Part shown: one piece after another, positions 51,612 to 60,417 of the stretch
Numbering within the stretch: position 1 is the stretch's first letter
Layout of the letters: each line of letters begins with the position of its first letter
Assembly: GCA_002709295.1 (NCBI GenBank)
Contig: PAQL01000015.1
Location: 1 to 64,000 of the forward strand
Direction of reading: 5' to 3'
Origin: Phycisphaerae bacterium
GTDB taxonomy: Bacteria; Planctomycetota; Phycisphaerae; Phycisphaerales; SM1A02
DNA length: 64,000 bases
The notes under the pieces: model-generated
Told to the model about the DNA's origin: nothing
Databases searched by the model: none
The model's input: the letters and a program-made list of their open reading frames with translations, nothing else
Translations under genes and position numbers: made by a program

Positions 51612-52937
51612 ATGCAGAACATCTTCTCGACGCCGAGCCCCCGAACCCTCGCCTTCTTGGTCGCCCTCCTGGGCGCGACGCTGCTTTCGCGTCCGGTGTC
51701 CGCCCAGATGAGGGACAGCGATCCCGAGGCGGCCGCGGCCTTCGCGAAGGTCATCGCCGAGATCCGCAAGGCGCCTCGTGCGGTGGAGGAGACCCTGGTG
51801 GTCACGACCCGGGAGGGGGAGCTCGAGGAATCCGCGCCGAAGGTGACCCTGCTCTGGACGAACGTCCCGGGGAAGGGGTTGAAGGCAGAGTTCGGTGGCT
51901 TCAGGATCCGGCTCGCCGACGGAAGAATGCAGGCCGTCCATGAATCCCGGGACGACCTCGCGGTCGATCTCGAGGATCGCGGATCACCCTACTACGCCCT
52001 GTTCACCCAGTTCGGAGACCTTCCCTGGCCCGGTCTTGCGATGTCGATCGGTGAGGCCGTCCCCGAGGACTGCGCGATGCAGCTCAACAGCCGGGCTCCG
52101 TGGCTGCAGCCCACCGGCGTCGTGGCCGCGGACCCCGGGGCGAATCGGAATCCGCGCATCGAGTTCTCGAGCGACATCGAGAAGATGTGGATCGAGGTCG
52201 ATTCGAAGACCGGCCTGCCCACCAGGGCGGAAGTCGTCATCCACGGCGGCCGCATGGTGCCCGAGGGCGTGGAGATCCTCTTCGACTATCAATGGACCTT
52301 CGAACCGGTCGATGATCCTGCTCGGGCCCTCGCCCTGCCCATCGAGGGAAGAGAACGCGTCGACGTGGTGGGGGCGCTGGAACGGCGAGCCGAGGTCGCA
52401 GCGGGAGAGCCCGGAGGCGACGGCGGTCTGGTCCCGGGGCGGAAGGCGCCCCTGTTCGACCTGCCTGATCTCGATGCCGGGCTTCCCGACGTCTCCCTCC
52501 AGGCCCTGCGAGGGCGGGTGGTGGTGCTGGACTTCTGGGCGACCTGGTGCGGTCCCTGCCGGGCGGCCCTGCCTCGGTTGGCGGCCCTGGGCCGCTGGGC
52601 CGACGAGAACGGGATGCCGGTGGAGGTGCTCGCGGTCAACACCAGCGAGCAGAGCCGCACGCTCGATCTGCGGCGGAAGCGCATCGCGACCTTCGTGGAG
52701 GAGCAGAAGCTCGACGCCGAGGGCATGGGGATGGTCCTTGATCTGGACGGGTCGGTGGCCGATGCCTATGCGGTTCGAGGCCTGCCCACGACCGTGGTCA
52801 TCGACGCTGCAGGCCGGGTGGTCACCGTGAAGACCGGTTTCGGGCCCGGATCCGAGGAGCGTCTGAAGCAGGATCTGCTGGATCTCTTCGAGGGAGGCGA
52901 TCGGGAACCGGCCGCCGAGGGAGACGGGCTGACCTGA
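51612..52937 (+). CDS. Secreted TlpA-like thioredoxin-domain protein, second copy
   Basis: A 441-residue protein with signal LAFLVALLGATLLSRPVSAQ and about 230 residues of lipoprotein-carrier-like beta structure before the C-terminal TlpA domain (active site WATWCGPCRAALPRLAALGR, then GLPTTVVIDAAGRVVTVK). Layout and length match the gene at 50147-51439, so the pair arose by duplication of the whole two-domain gene, with the N-terminal parts diverged most. GGAG lies about 11 bases before the ATG. The frame continues upstream to 51534, but the signal peptide fixes the start. Confidence 0.87.
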   Translation: MQNIFSTPSPRTLAFLVALLGATLLSRPVSAQMRDSDPEAAAAFAKVIAEIRKAPRAVEETLVVTTREGELEESAPKVTLLWTNVPGKGLKAEFGGFRIRLADGRMQAVHESRDDLAVDLEDRGSPYYALFTQFGDLPWPGLAMSIGEAVPEDCAMQLNSRAPWLQPTGVVAADPGANRNPRIEFSSDIEKMWIEVDSKTGLPTRAEVVIHGGRMVPEGVEILFDYQWTFEPVDDPARALALPIEGRERVDVVGALERRAEVAAGEPGGDGGLVPGRKAPLFDLPDLDAGLPDVSLQALRGRVVVLDFWATWCGPCRAALPRLAALGRWADENGMPVEVLAVNTSEQSRTLDLRRKRIATFVEEQKLDAEGMGMVLDLDGSVADAYAVRGLPTTVVIDAAGRVVTVKTGFGPGSEERLKQDLLDLFEGGDREPAAEGDGLT

Positions 52938-52943
52938 GGGCGG

Positions 52944-52949
52944 TACCAT
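52944..52949 (+). promoter_or_regulatory. -10 box (TACCAT) of the CheY-like gene, leaderless type
   Basis: TACCAT ends 6 bases before ATG 52956, only 6 bases after the stop of the TlpA-like gene, giving the receiver gene its own promoter. Confidence 0.5.
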
Positions 52950-52955
52950 CGGGGC

Positions 52956-53438
52956 ATGAGCGACACGCCCCCGGACATCGCCGAAGAGGCCCTGGACGTA
53001 GATGCCTCCCTCCCCGAGGCCCTGGTCCTCCTGGTGGACGACAACCAGCAGAATCTCGAACTGATCCTCGCCTACCTCGACGATCTGGGATGTCGGACCG
53101 TCACCGCGACCGACGGCATGGAGGCGATGCAGAAGGTCGAGCAGGACAAGCCCGATCTGGTCCTGCTGGATGTGATGATGCCTCGGATGTCTGGCTTCGA
53201 GGTCTGCCAGAAGATCAAGTCCGACCCCGCGACCCGCGACACCGCGGTGATCATGGTCACCGCCCTCAACGAGGTGCCGGACTACGAACGAGCGGTCGAG
53301 AGCGGCACCGACGACTTCCTGTCCAAGCCGGTCAACAAGATCGAGCTTCTGACGAGGGTCAAGAGCCTGCTTCGAGTGCGTCTTCTTCGCAAGCGACTGG
53401 ATGCCCTGATGTCGGGCCCCGACCAGCAGGGTGGCTGA
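52956..53438 (+). CDS. CheY-like single-domain response regulator
   Basis: A 160-residue protein. All receiver residues are present: acidic pair D28/D29 (LLVDDNQQNLELILAYL), phosphorylated D72 (PDLVLLDVMMPRMSGFEVC), T102 (IMVTALNEV) and K124 (DDFLSKPVNKIELLTRV). A 20-residue acidic N-terminus precedes the domain and a short basic helix follows. It is active-site intact, in contrast to the degenerate receiver at 6404-6805. No kinase is encoded nearby, so its partner is elsewhere. Confidence 0.93.
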   Translation: MSDTPPDIAEEALDVDASLPEALVLLVDDNQQNLELILAYLDDLGCRTVTATDGMEAMQKVEQDKPDLVLLDVMMPRMSGFEVCQKIKSDPATRDTAVIMVTALNEVPDYERAVESGTDDFLSKPVNKIELLTRVKSLLRVRLLRKRLDALMSGPDQQGG

Positions 53439-53499
53439 ACGCGGCCTCCGCCCCGTCCGCCCCGAAGCGAACATCGCTTCCGCATCCACCGATTGAGAA

Positions 53500-53533
53500 A
53501 CCGCCCCCGGCGACGGACGTCGCCGGGGGCGGT
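53500..53533. terminator. Strong bidirectional terminator hairpin
   Basis: A perfect 15-base-pair stem with loop GGAC (arms 53500-53514 and 53519-53533), placed between the receiver gene and the convergent small protein gene. Confidence 0.75.
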
Positions 53534-53563
53534 GTTGAACGTGGTTGCCGTCGTGAGACGGAT

Positions 53564-53764
53564 TCAGCCCGCGGTGCGAGCGATCATGGAGGGGGCGTCA
53601 CCGGGACGCATCCATCGGCTGGTGCCACCTCGAGGTTCGCTTCCGTGCAGAAGGTGATCGAGGTATCGCTGGAGGCTGTCGGAGTCGAACTGGTTCAGCC
53701 AGTCACGTCGGGCGGACCGGTTGTACTCGCGAATGGCCTTGATGAGGTGGTCCTTGGCGGGCAT
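53564..53764 (-). CDS. Small conserved-looking helical protein
   Basis: A 66-residue protein. MPAKDHLIKAIREYNRSARR then DWLNQFDSDSLQRYLDHLLH form two amphipathic helices; the tail is polar. GGGAG lies 8 bases before the ATG. The codon pattern is coding-like and the surrounding frames are not. No family named, though short proteins of this look are common in planctomycetes (from memory, unverified). Its transcript would carry the structured region upstream (53765-54000). Confidence 0.6.
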   Translation of the reverse strand: MPAKDHLIKAIREYNRSARRDWLNQFDSDSLQRYLDHLLHGSEPRGGTSRWMRPGDAPSMIARTAG

Positions 53765-54233
53765 GGCTGTGCTCCCTGGTTCGTCTCGAAGGAAAGAGGT
53801 CGGTCGGACCCGGGCTCGGGTGGATCGCGACCGGCGACGCGAGAGATTTCGGCCCGAGGGGTCGACCTTGGCTAACCGATAACTCCGGGATCCACGATGC
53901 GGAGCGGTGTTTATCGGCGTGCCCTCCGGGGGGCACTCTGGATGAAGGGGCGGTGTCGACGACGACCACCAGCGGTGGTGGTCGGTCGAGCGTGCGATTT
54001 TTTTCGATCCGCAGGTCCGCCTCCGGGGCTCGGACCCCGCTTTCGCGGGTCGCGAGCACGGCTCGGCCCTCGTCCTGATCCCGGCCGTGGACCGTCTGGA
54101 CTCGCTTCGGGGGCAGAAGCTGCGCGACGGCGGGTCCGGGCCCGGGCGATTCGAACGCGACCGCCTTGCTGCCGGTACCGGCCCGGATGGCGAGAACGCC
54201 GTCATCCTCCCTCGATGGGGAAGGGCTTCGGAT
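53765..54233. other. 469-base non-coding region with RNA-like structure
   Basis: No convincing gene. It separates the small protein gene from kdsD. At 53876-53917 two arms, CCGATAA plus CTCCG and CGGAG plus TTATCGG, make a 12-pair stem with a 6-base bulge. At 53960-53988 GACCACCA-GCGG-TGGTGGTC forms a further hairpin, with seven T at 53998-54004. Another hairpin lies near 54033 (GACCCCGC-TTTC-GCGGGTC). It could be the leader of the small protein gene (minus strand) or an unannotated RNA. Confidence 0.45.
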
Positions 54234-55259
54234 TCAGTCCCTCACGACCTTCATGGCGACCAGATCCTGGACATCGACGATGCCCAGCGGCCGTCCATCC
54301 CCGTCGACCACCGGAATCTCGTCGACCCGACGCTCCCGGACCAGACGGACGGCATCGCGGACGAGGTCGGTCTCGGAGAGATGCCTCGGGTTGCGGGTCA
54401 TGACTTCGGCGATCGGTCGCTCGAGACCTTGCGAGCCGGCGGTGTTGACCAGTCGTCGCAGATCGCCGTCGGTGAAGATCCCGCTGAGCAGGCCTTCGGG
54501 CCCGACCAGGAGAATCGCGCCGGTCCGACGATCGTCCCCGCTGGCGCCCAGGGCCTCCCGGACCGTGACGTCGTCTGCGACCACGGCCACGTTCTCGCCG
54601 ACGCGGAAACGAAGGGTCTCCACGATGGGGCGGAGTCCGGCTCCGAGCAGTCCGCCGGGGTGATGTCGATGAAAGGCGTCCGCATCGAAGTCCGCCCGCC
54701 TCGCGGCGGCGAGGGCGAGGGCGTCCCCGACCGCGATCATCGCGGTGGTGCTGGCGGTCGGGGCGAGATTGAGCGGGCAGGCCTCGGTGATGTCACCGAG
54801 CGAGAGGTGGGCGGTGCAGATCCGACCCAGCGAGCTGCCGCCATCACGACTGATCCCGATGCAGGGCACGCCGTCGGTCTTCAGGATCGATCCCAGGGCC
54901 ACCACCTCCTCGGTCTCCCCGCTGTACGAGAGCAGGAGGGCGACATCGTCCCGACGGATCCGGCCGAGATCGCCGTGGACGGCCTCCGCCGGGTGCAGGG
55001 CGTGGGATGGTCGTCCCAGACTCGAGAGGGTGGCCGAGATCTTGGCTCCCACGAGGCCGGACTTGCCCATGCCGGAGACGACGACGTGGCCACCGCATCC
55101 GGCGACCAGGGAGATCGCCCGAGTCCACTCCTCGGCGTCCTCCCCGAGTCGGGCGACCAGCCTTTCCAGGGTTTCGGACTCGGCCTCGAAGACGCTCCTC
55201 AGGAAGTCCACTTCCTCCGACTCGCTCGAGGTCCGGTTGATGGAGGGCTTGGCGGTCAT
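54234..55259 (-). CDS. kdsD: Arabinose-5-phosphate isomerase (KpsF/GutQ type)
   Basis: A 341-residue enzyme. The sugar isomerase (SIS) domain has VVVSGMGKSGLVGAKISATL, LHPAEAVHGDLGRI, LLLSYSGETEEVV and FHRHHPGGLLGAGLR; two CBS domains follow (VREALGASGDD..., RPIAEVMTRNPRHL, VVDGDGRPLGIVDVQDLV). It converts ribulose-5-phosphate to arabinose-5-phosphate, the first step to Kdo for lipopolysaccharide. This supports a lipopolysaccharide-type outer membrane. ATG 55259 has a leaderless-type box. Confidence 0.93.
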   Translation of the reverse strand: MTAKPSINRTSSESEEVDFLRSVFEAESETLERLVARLGEDAEEWTRAISLVAGCGGHVVVSGMGKSGLVGAKISATLSSLGRPSHALHPAEAVHGDLGRIRRDDVALLLSYSGETEEVVALGSILKTDGVPCIGISRDGGSSLGRICTAHLSLGDITEACPLNLAPTASTTAMIAVGDALALAAARRADFDADAFHRHHPGGLLGAGLRPIVETLRFRVGENVAVVADDVTVREALGASGDDRRTGAILLVGPEGLLSGIFTDGDLRRLVNTAGSQGLERPIAEVMTRNPRHLSETDLVRDAVRLVRERRVDEIPVVDGDGRPLGIVDVQDLVAMKVVRD

Positions 55260-55266
55260 GGGAGTA

Positions 55267-55272
55267 AGTGTA
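55267..55272 (-). promoter_or_regulatory. -10 box (TACACT) of kdsD, leaderless type
   Basis: TACACT on the minus strand ends 7 bases before the ATG at 55259. Confidence 0.45.
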
Positions 55273-55323
55273 CGTCCCGGAGGTCGGGGTCGGGAAGACC
55301 GGGCATCCCGGCGGTGCTGCTCG

Positions 55324-55329
55324 TACCAT
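55324..55329 (+). promoter_or_regulatory. -10 box (TACCAT) of scpA, leaderless type
   Basis: TACCAT ends 6 bases before ATG 55336. Confidence 0.5.
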
Positions 55330-55335
55330 GTGCAC

Positions 55336-56211
55336 ATGAGCTTCCAGGAGGAGTACACGGTTCGGCTGGGGACCTTCGAGGGGCCGCTCGACCTGCTGCT
55401 CTACCTCATCAGGCGGGCCGAGGTCGACATCCACGACATTCCGATCGTGGAGATCACCTCCCAGTACCTCGATGCCATCGAGGGGCTCCAGCACGAGGAA
55501 TCGCTGGACATCGACGCCGCGGCCGAGTTTCTCGTGATGGCGGCGACGCTCGTCGAACTGAAGTCCAGGACTCTGGCGCCCCGGCGGGAATCCGAGGATG
55601 GCGATTCTGACGGTGCTCCCGATCTCGAGGAGACCGATCCCCGGCAGGATCTGGTCCGGCAGCTGCTGGCCTATCAGAAGTACCGATCGGCGGCGGGGGA
55701 CCTCGACGATCGGCGCGCGGCCTTCGCGGCCCGTTGGCCGGTTCGTGTCCGGGTCGGTGAGGCCGAGGAGGAGGAGACGGAGGCGCCTTCGCTGGAACTC
55801 GAAGACGTGCATGCGGGCGATCTCTTCTCGGCCTTCGACCGCATCATGGCCGCGATCGACACCACCCGTCTCGGCGACCATGCCGTCGAATACGACGACA
55901 CGCCGATCGCCCTTCACCAGGAGGATCTGCTCGATCGCATCGAGCGCAGCACCGGTGGACGAATCGGTCTTCGAGAGGCCTTCGAGGGGCGTACCCGGGG
56001 GGCGATGATCGGTCTGTTCCTCGCCGTGCTCGAGCTGGCCCGTCAGCGCCGCATCGTCTTCCACCAGGTGGAGGCCGGCGAGATCGAACTGGAGTTGAAC
56101 CCCGACGGCGACGAGGCGGCGATCGCCGACGAGGCCGAGTCGTCCCGGGAGCCCGGGGCGGAGGACGACTCCGAGATGATCGACGGGCCCGTCGATCCCG
56201 AGGGCGACTAG
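55336..56211 (+). CDS. scpA: Segregation and condensation protein A
   Basis: A 291-residue kleisin. VRLGTFEGPLDLLLYLIRRA, IHDIPIVEITSQYLDAIE and AAEFLVMAATLVELKSRTLA match the ScpA N-terminus; AMIGLFLAVLELARQRRIVF the C-terminal winged helix that binds SMC. It bridges SMC in chromosome condensation. An acidic tail of 35 residues extends the protein. scpB, normally next to it, is absent; the downstream gene is the convergent recQ, overlapping by 4 bases. Confidence 0.92.
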   Translation: MSFQEEYTVRLGTFEGPLDLLLYLIRRAEVDIHDIPIVEITSQYLDAIEGLQHEESLDIDAAAEFLVMAATLVELKSRTLAPRRESEDGDSDGAPDLEETDPRQDLVRQLLAYQKYRSAAGDLDDRRAAFAARWPVRVRVGEAEEEETEAPSLELEDVHAGDLFSAFDRIMAAIDTTRLGDHAVEYDDTPIALHQEDLLDRIERSTGGRIGLREAFEGRTRGAMIGLFLAVLELARQRRIVFHQVEAGEIELELNPDGDEAAIADEAESSREPGAEDDSEMIDGPVDPEGD

Positions 56212-58145
56212 CCCTCGTCGAGTCGATCCCGTCCGCCCCCGTGATCCGACTCCCACGCATCCAGCACCTCGAGCAGCGCCGGTCCGAACTCGGCGAGCTT
56301 TCGTCGTCCGAATCCGCGGATGGAGGCCATCGTCTCGACGGTCGAGGGACGGACCCTCGCGAGATCCCGCAGGACCGCATCGGTCGCGATCACGTAGGCG
56401 GGTTTCGCCCGCTCGGCCGCGAGCTCGCGGCGTCGCGCCCGGAGGGCCTCGAAGAGCGGGCGTTCCACGCCCTCGAAGTCGGTGGCGTCCCGTCCGCTGC
56501 TCGACCGGCGTCTGGACTCGCGGACCGGGGCGGGTCGGACCAGTTCGACCTCGAGTTCGGACCGCAGGACCGCACGAGCGTCGGGGCCGGGCATCACCAC
56601 GGGGCGGTCCCCGGGGGTTCGGGCCAGCACGTCGAGGGCCACCAGCTGGCCGATCAGGTCCACGACCTGGGCTCTGGCGAACTCCTTGAGGATGCCGTGG
56701 GTCGAGAGTTCGTCGTGGCGAAGTTCCAGCACCCGCTGGCTTCGCGAACCGACGAGGACGTCGGCCACGTGACCGGCTCCGAATCGCTGGTCGAGATTGG
56801 CCAGTCGTGCGACGCAGGACACGATCTTCCTCGCGATGGTTCCGGGATCCTCGAGGAGATCGACCTCCCCGAGGCAGACGTCGCACGCTCCGCAGCCGGA
56901 TGCGTCCTCGCTCTCCACCCACTCATGGCCGAAGTACTCGACCAGGGCGCGATGCCGGCATCTCGTCGAACGGCACCATGCCGTGGTCTCCTGCAGGAGA
57001 TCCAGCTGGGCGGCGGCGTTTCGCATGACGACGTCCTCGTCGCCGCCCTGGATGATCGCCTCCTCGGCGCTGCGTTCGACGAGACCCTGCCAGCGAACGA
57101 CGTCGGAGGCGGCGTGAAGCAGGACGCACTCCGCGGCGAGTCCGTCTCGTCCGGCCCGGCCGGCCTCCTGCTGATAGTGCTCGAGGGACTTGGGCATGGT
57201 TGCATGCACCACGCAGCGGACGTCGCTGCGATCGATCCCCATGCCGAAGGCGACCGTGGCGACCACCACCGGGAGTCGGTCGGCCTGAAAGGCCTCGTGG
57301 ACCGAGGACCGCTCCTCGCCGGTCATCCCTGCGTGGTAGTGCGCGGCGTCGAATCCCCGGCTCCGCAGGGCGGAGGCGATGCGTTCGGTCTCCGCGCGAG
57401 TCTGGGCGTAGACGATGCAGGCGTCCCCCTCGTGACGTCGGAGGACCTCGACGATCTGGGCGGTCGCGTCGCTGCGGGGAAGAACCCGGAACACGAGGTT
57501 GGGTCGGTCGATGGAGCCCACCACCCGGACGGGATCGTCGAGTCGGAGCTGGGTGACGATGTCCTCCCTGACCCTCGGCGTCGCGGTCGCGGTGCAGGCG
57601 AGGATCGGAATCTCCGGCATCTGCTCGCGGATGTCGGCGAGTCTTCGGTAGTCGGGGCGGAAGTCGTGTCCCCACTGGCTGATGCAGTGGGCCTCGTCGA
57701 TCGCGATCAGGCAGGGCTCGGCATCCCCGAGGATCGAACGCAGGGATCCCAGGGCGAGTCGCTCCGGGGCCAGATAGAGCAGGGAGAGTCCGCCTCCGAC
57801 GAAGTCCCGCACGGTCTCTCGCCGTTCCTCGTCGCTCAGCAGGCCGTGGAGGGCCGCGGCCCGGATGCCGCTGGCTCGAAGGCCGTCGACCTGGTCCTTC
57901 ATCAGGCTGACCAGTGGGCTCAGGACCACCACCGGTCGGTCCCGGACGAGGGCGGGGAGCTGGTAGCACACCGACTTGCCCCCGCCGGTGGGCAGCACCA
58001 GCAGGGTGTCCCGACCCCCGAGGACGGCGGAGACCGCCTCCTGCTGGAGAGGGCGAAGGTCCTCGTGTCCCCAGTACTCGGTGAAGAGCGACCGGGCCCG
58101 GGTGAGCGAGGCATCGGAATCGATGTCGGTCGAGGCCGGTTTCAC
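56208..58145 (-). CDS. recQ: RecQ-family ATP-dependent DNA helicase
   Basis: A 645-residue helicase. Motif I LVLPTGGGKSVCYQLPAL, motif II IAIDEAHCISQWGHDFRPD, motif VI QQEAGRAGRDG, and the RecQ zinc-binding cysteines (CRSTRC, GCGACDVC) are all present. A C-terminal HRDC domain follows (LFEALRARRRELAAERAKPA, RGFGRRKLAEFG). It is full length. GTG 58145 overlaps the dacB stop by 4 bases; longer frames upstream shadow dacB. Its stop overlaps the end of scpA. Confidence 0.94.
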   Translation of the reverse strand: MKPASTDIDSDASLTRARSLFTEYWGHEDLRPLQQEAVSAVLGGRDTLLVLPTGGGKSVCYQLPALVRDRPVVVLSPLVSLMKDQVDGLRASGIRAAALHGLLSDEERRETVRDFVGGGLSLLYLAPERLALGSLRSILGDAEPCLIAIDEAHCISQWGHDFRPDYRRLADIREQMPEIPILACTATATPRVREDIVTQLRLDDPVRVVGSIDRPNLVFRVLPRSDATAQIVEVLRRHEGDACIVYAQTRAETERIASALRSRGFDAAHYHAGMTGEERSSVHEAFQADRLPVVVATVAFGMGIDRSDVRCVVHATMPKSLEHYQQEAGRAGRDGLAAECVLLHAASDVVRWQGLVERSAEEAIIQGGDEDVVMRNAAAQLDLLQETTAWCRSTRCRHRALVEYFGHEWVESEDASGCGACDVCLGEVDLLEDPGTIARKIVSCVARLANLDQRFGAGHVADVLVGSRSQRVLELRHDELSTHGILKEFARAQVVDLIGQLVALDVLARTPGDRPVVMPGPDARAVLRSELEVELVRPAPVRESRRRSSSGRDATDFEGVERPLFEALRARRRELAAERAKPAYVIATDAVLRDLARVRPSTVETMASIRGFGRRKLAEFGPALLEVLDAWESDHGGGRDRLDEG

Positions 58146-59800
58146 GTCGACTTGCCGTGGTTGGCGATCTCCCGCGCGATGCGTTCCTGCAGGGTCATCG
58201 CGCTGCGAACCTTGCCGGCCACGCCGTTGCAGAGGACGCTGAAGCTCCAGCGGCGTCCGTCGGGTCCCGTGACGTAGCCGCTCAGGGCGCTCACGCCGGA
58301 GATGTAGCCGCTCTTGGCCTCCGCCCGGTATCCCCCGGGGAACCCCTTGAAACGTTTCCCCAGGGTTCCATCCCCCGGCACGCCCCCTTCGGAGAGACTT
58401 TCCACGAAGAGTTCCCCGAACTCGGGATCCGCCTGCATGGAGTCGAGCCATGCGGTCACGAACGACGCGTTCAGTCGGTTGCCGTGGGAGAGGCCCGAGC
58501 CGTCGTCGATCTTCACGTCGACGAGCAGTTCGTCGGCGCCGGCACCGAGGCGTTCCCGCGCGATCTCCTCGATCGTCTCGTCCGCATCCTCCCACTTCGC
58601 GGTGCCGCCGTTCCGGGCGTGGATGGTCCGCTTCAGCAGCGATTCGGCGTAGAGATTCTGGCTCTCCTCGTTGCAGTGTTCGACGAGGCGATCGATCGGA
58701 GACTTGATCCGCGGTCCGATGGTGATCGCCGATTCCGGCGAGCGGGCGGTTCCCCGGACGACCTCGACGACCTCCACGCCGCGACGTCGGACGCGATCGG
58801 CGAGCAGATTCCCCAGCGCCATCGGAGGGTCGTGCATGGTCAGTTCGAGCGCCGGGTTGGTGGGGCGGTAGGTGCCCGCGACCGCTCCTCTGAAGGTGAA
58901 GTCGTTGGCTTCCGGTGATCGCTGGATCCACGCGGTGGAGTCCTTGCCCTTGCCGGCTCTGGTGGACTTGTTGTTCGAGCGTGAGAGCAGGGCCTCGGAC
59001 CTTGGTCGCATGTCGCTCCAGTCGGGACGCCCGCCTCCCGAAGGGTCCGGCCTGAAATGCCAGGTGTTGCGATGGAAGTTGATCCCCCCGACCTCGGCCG
59101 CGAATCCACGAAGTCGATCATCCGGGTTCCATCCGTCGTGCCAGCCCCGTGACTCGAAGATCGAATCGTCCACCAGGAGTCGGATGCCGCCGCCTCCCTC
59201 TTCCGCATGGTGCCCGGCGATCGCGTCCGCCCAGAACTCCAGAAGCCGCTCCTCGTCGAGCGAGCGTTCCTCGCCGTCGCGATCCCGGTAGCGAAGCACG
59301 TCGAAGAAGTGCGGATCACCGAGGGCGGGGTCGCCGTCGCCGATCAGGACGTAGGCGTCCCCGTCGAAGACCACGCGGGTCTGGAACTGGAAATCCGCGC
59401 CGAGCTCGTGCAGGGCGGCCCCGGTGGAGATCACCTTCATGTTGCTCGCGGGTTTGAACGGACGTCTGGAGTCGATGGAGACGATCTCCCGACCCGGTCC
59501 GTCCCCGTCGTCGCAGGCCCGGACACTGACCGAGACCTTGTCCGCACCGAGTCCGGCTCCTCGGACCAGGCGCAGGATCTTGCGGGCCAGATCCGCCTCC
59601 GCTGCGGGCGGGGCGTTGGGAGTCGAACGGTCCGGCTGGGGGGTGGCCGTGGTCGTGGTCACCGCCAGAGGGGGGGGTGTCGGAGTCGCGGGGCGGAGGG
59701 TGATCGCCAGTCCCACGAGGGACAGGGTGCCGACACCGATTCCCACGGGCAGCAGGCGGCCCGATCGATGGGGCATGCGATGCTTGGGGTGCTTGATCAC
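58142..59800 (-). CDS. dacB: D-alanyl-D-alanine carboxypeptidase, PBP4 type
   Basis: A 552-residue exported protein. The penicillin-binding motifs are in order: SxxK in KPASNMKVISTGAAL (Ser119), SxN in EESQNLYAESLLK, and KSG in AEAKSGYISGVSALSG. One hydrophobic N-terminal segment (LPVGIGVGTLSLVGLAITL) and a Pro/Thr-rich linker anchor it outside the membrane. It trims or cross-links peptidoglycan, supporting a peptidoglycan wall. GGAGG lies 9 bases before GTG 59800, the reason for this start; ATG 59776 is an alternative. Confidence 0.92.
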   Translation of the reverse strand: MIKHPKHRMPHRSGRLLPVGIGVGTLSLVGLAITLRPATPTPPPLAVTTTTATPQPDRSTPNAPPAAEADLARKILRLVRGAGLGADKVSVSVRACDDGDGPGREIVSIDSRRPFKPASNMKVISTGAALHELGADFQFQTRVVFDGDAYVLIGDGDPALGDPHFFDVLRYRDRDGEERSLDEERLLEFWADAIAGHHAEEGGGGIRLLVDDSIFESRGWHDGWNPDDRLRGFAAEVGGINFHRNTWHFRPDPSGGGRPDWSDMRPRSEALLSRSNNKSTRAGKGKDSTAWIQRSPEANDFTFRGAVAGTYRPTNPALELTMHDPPMALGNLLADRVRRRGVEVVEVVRGTARSPESAITIGPRIKSPIDRLVEHCNEESQNLYAESLLKRTIHARNGGTAKWEDADETIEEIARERLGAGADELLVDVKIDDGSGLSHGNRLNASFVTAWLDSMQADPEFGELFVESLSEGGVPGDGTLGKRFKGFPGGYRAEAKSGYISGVSALSGYVTGPDGRRWSFSVLCNGVAGKVRSAMTLQERIAREIANHGKST

Positions 59801-59879
59801 TCCAGGGAACCTCCGCGTCCGTGCGTCGAGCCTCCGTCGTCCCGGGGAGTCTAGCCACCGGCGAGTCCTCCAGGGGACG

Positions 59880-59885
59880 TACCAT
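59880..59885 (+). promoter_or_regulatory. -10 box (TACCAT) of the HTH-membrane protein gene, leaderless type
   Basis: TACCAT ends 8 bases before ATG 59894. Confidence 0.45.
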
Positions 59886-59893
59886 GCTCCGAC

Positions 59894-60397
59894 ATGGCCC
59901 ATGTCCCTCGAACCGCCCGACCGGCTCGGGCCCGACGCATCGCCCGGCTGCTGCATGCCCTGGGTGAACCCGCCGCGGAGGCGGAGCGTCACGGGCGGCG
60001 TCTGGCCTCGGAGGTCGCCGATGGCCCCCGGGGGGAGCGGCTGGTCATCCTCGACCATCGTGAACGGGTGGATGGCGGCGGCGACCGAGGCCGGGAGGCG
60101 TGGGTGCTGCGGATCGTCCTCGGGTGGTCGGATCGGGATGCGGCCCGGGCGATGGACTGCTCTCGAAGCGCTCTGGAAGGGCACTTGAGAACCCTTGGAA
60201 CCCGTTTCGACGACCAGGATGTCCAGGCCCTTCGGCACGGCATGGCCGCGATCGATGCCGAACACGGGGGCCGTGCCTCGGGATTCGGCCCGGGCGGATG
60301 GCGACTGGGACCGCCGTGGCGCTGGCTGATCCTGATGGTGACCATCGTGCTGGCGCTCGATGTCCTGATCCGCATTCTTCAGGCGGGTCGTTCCTAG
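59894..60397 (+). CDS. Sigma-region-4-like HTH protein with C-terminal membrane anchor
   Basis: A 167-residue protein. Residues about 65-105 (REAWVLRIVLGWSDRDAARA, then CSRSALEGHLRTLG) match the region-4 helix-turn-helix of ECF sigma factors. No region 2 is present. The C-terminus is one membrane span (WRWLILMVTIVLALDVLIRI). A DNA-binding domain tethered to the membrane suggests a regulator that senses an envelope state. The next gene, 20 bases downstream, encodes another single-span membrane protein and may be its partner. Family not identified. Confidence 0.6.
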   Translation: MAHVPRTARPARARRIARLLHALGEPAAEAERHGRRLASEVADGPRGERLVILDHRERVDGGGDRGREAWVLRIVLGWSDRDAARAMDCSRSALEGHLRTLGTRFDDQDVQALRHGMAAIDAEHGGRASGFGPGGWRLGPPWRWLILMVTIVLALDVLIRILQAGRS

Positions 60398-60417
60398 AAC
60401 CGGAGCAGATTCGAGTC

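Noticed and set aside
53960-54004. Rho-independent terminator on the plus strand
   Set aside because: The T7 run is 9 bases past the stem, farther than usual, and no plus-strand gene ends before it; kept only as part of the structured region.
54143-54160. tRNA-like T-loop (GATTCGAAC) on the minus strand
   Set aside because: The flanking 5-base stem does not pair and no anticodon or acceptor arm is found.
53765-54205. Upstream extension of the 66-residue protein gene to a 213-residue protein
   Set aside because: The extra part is Arg/Ser/Pro-rich without codon pattern and runs through the hairpin region; the ribosome site supports the ATG at 53764.
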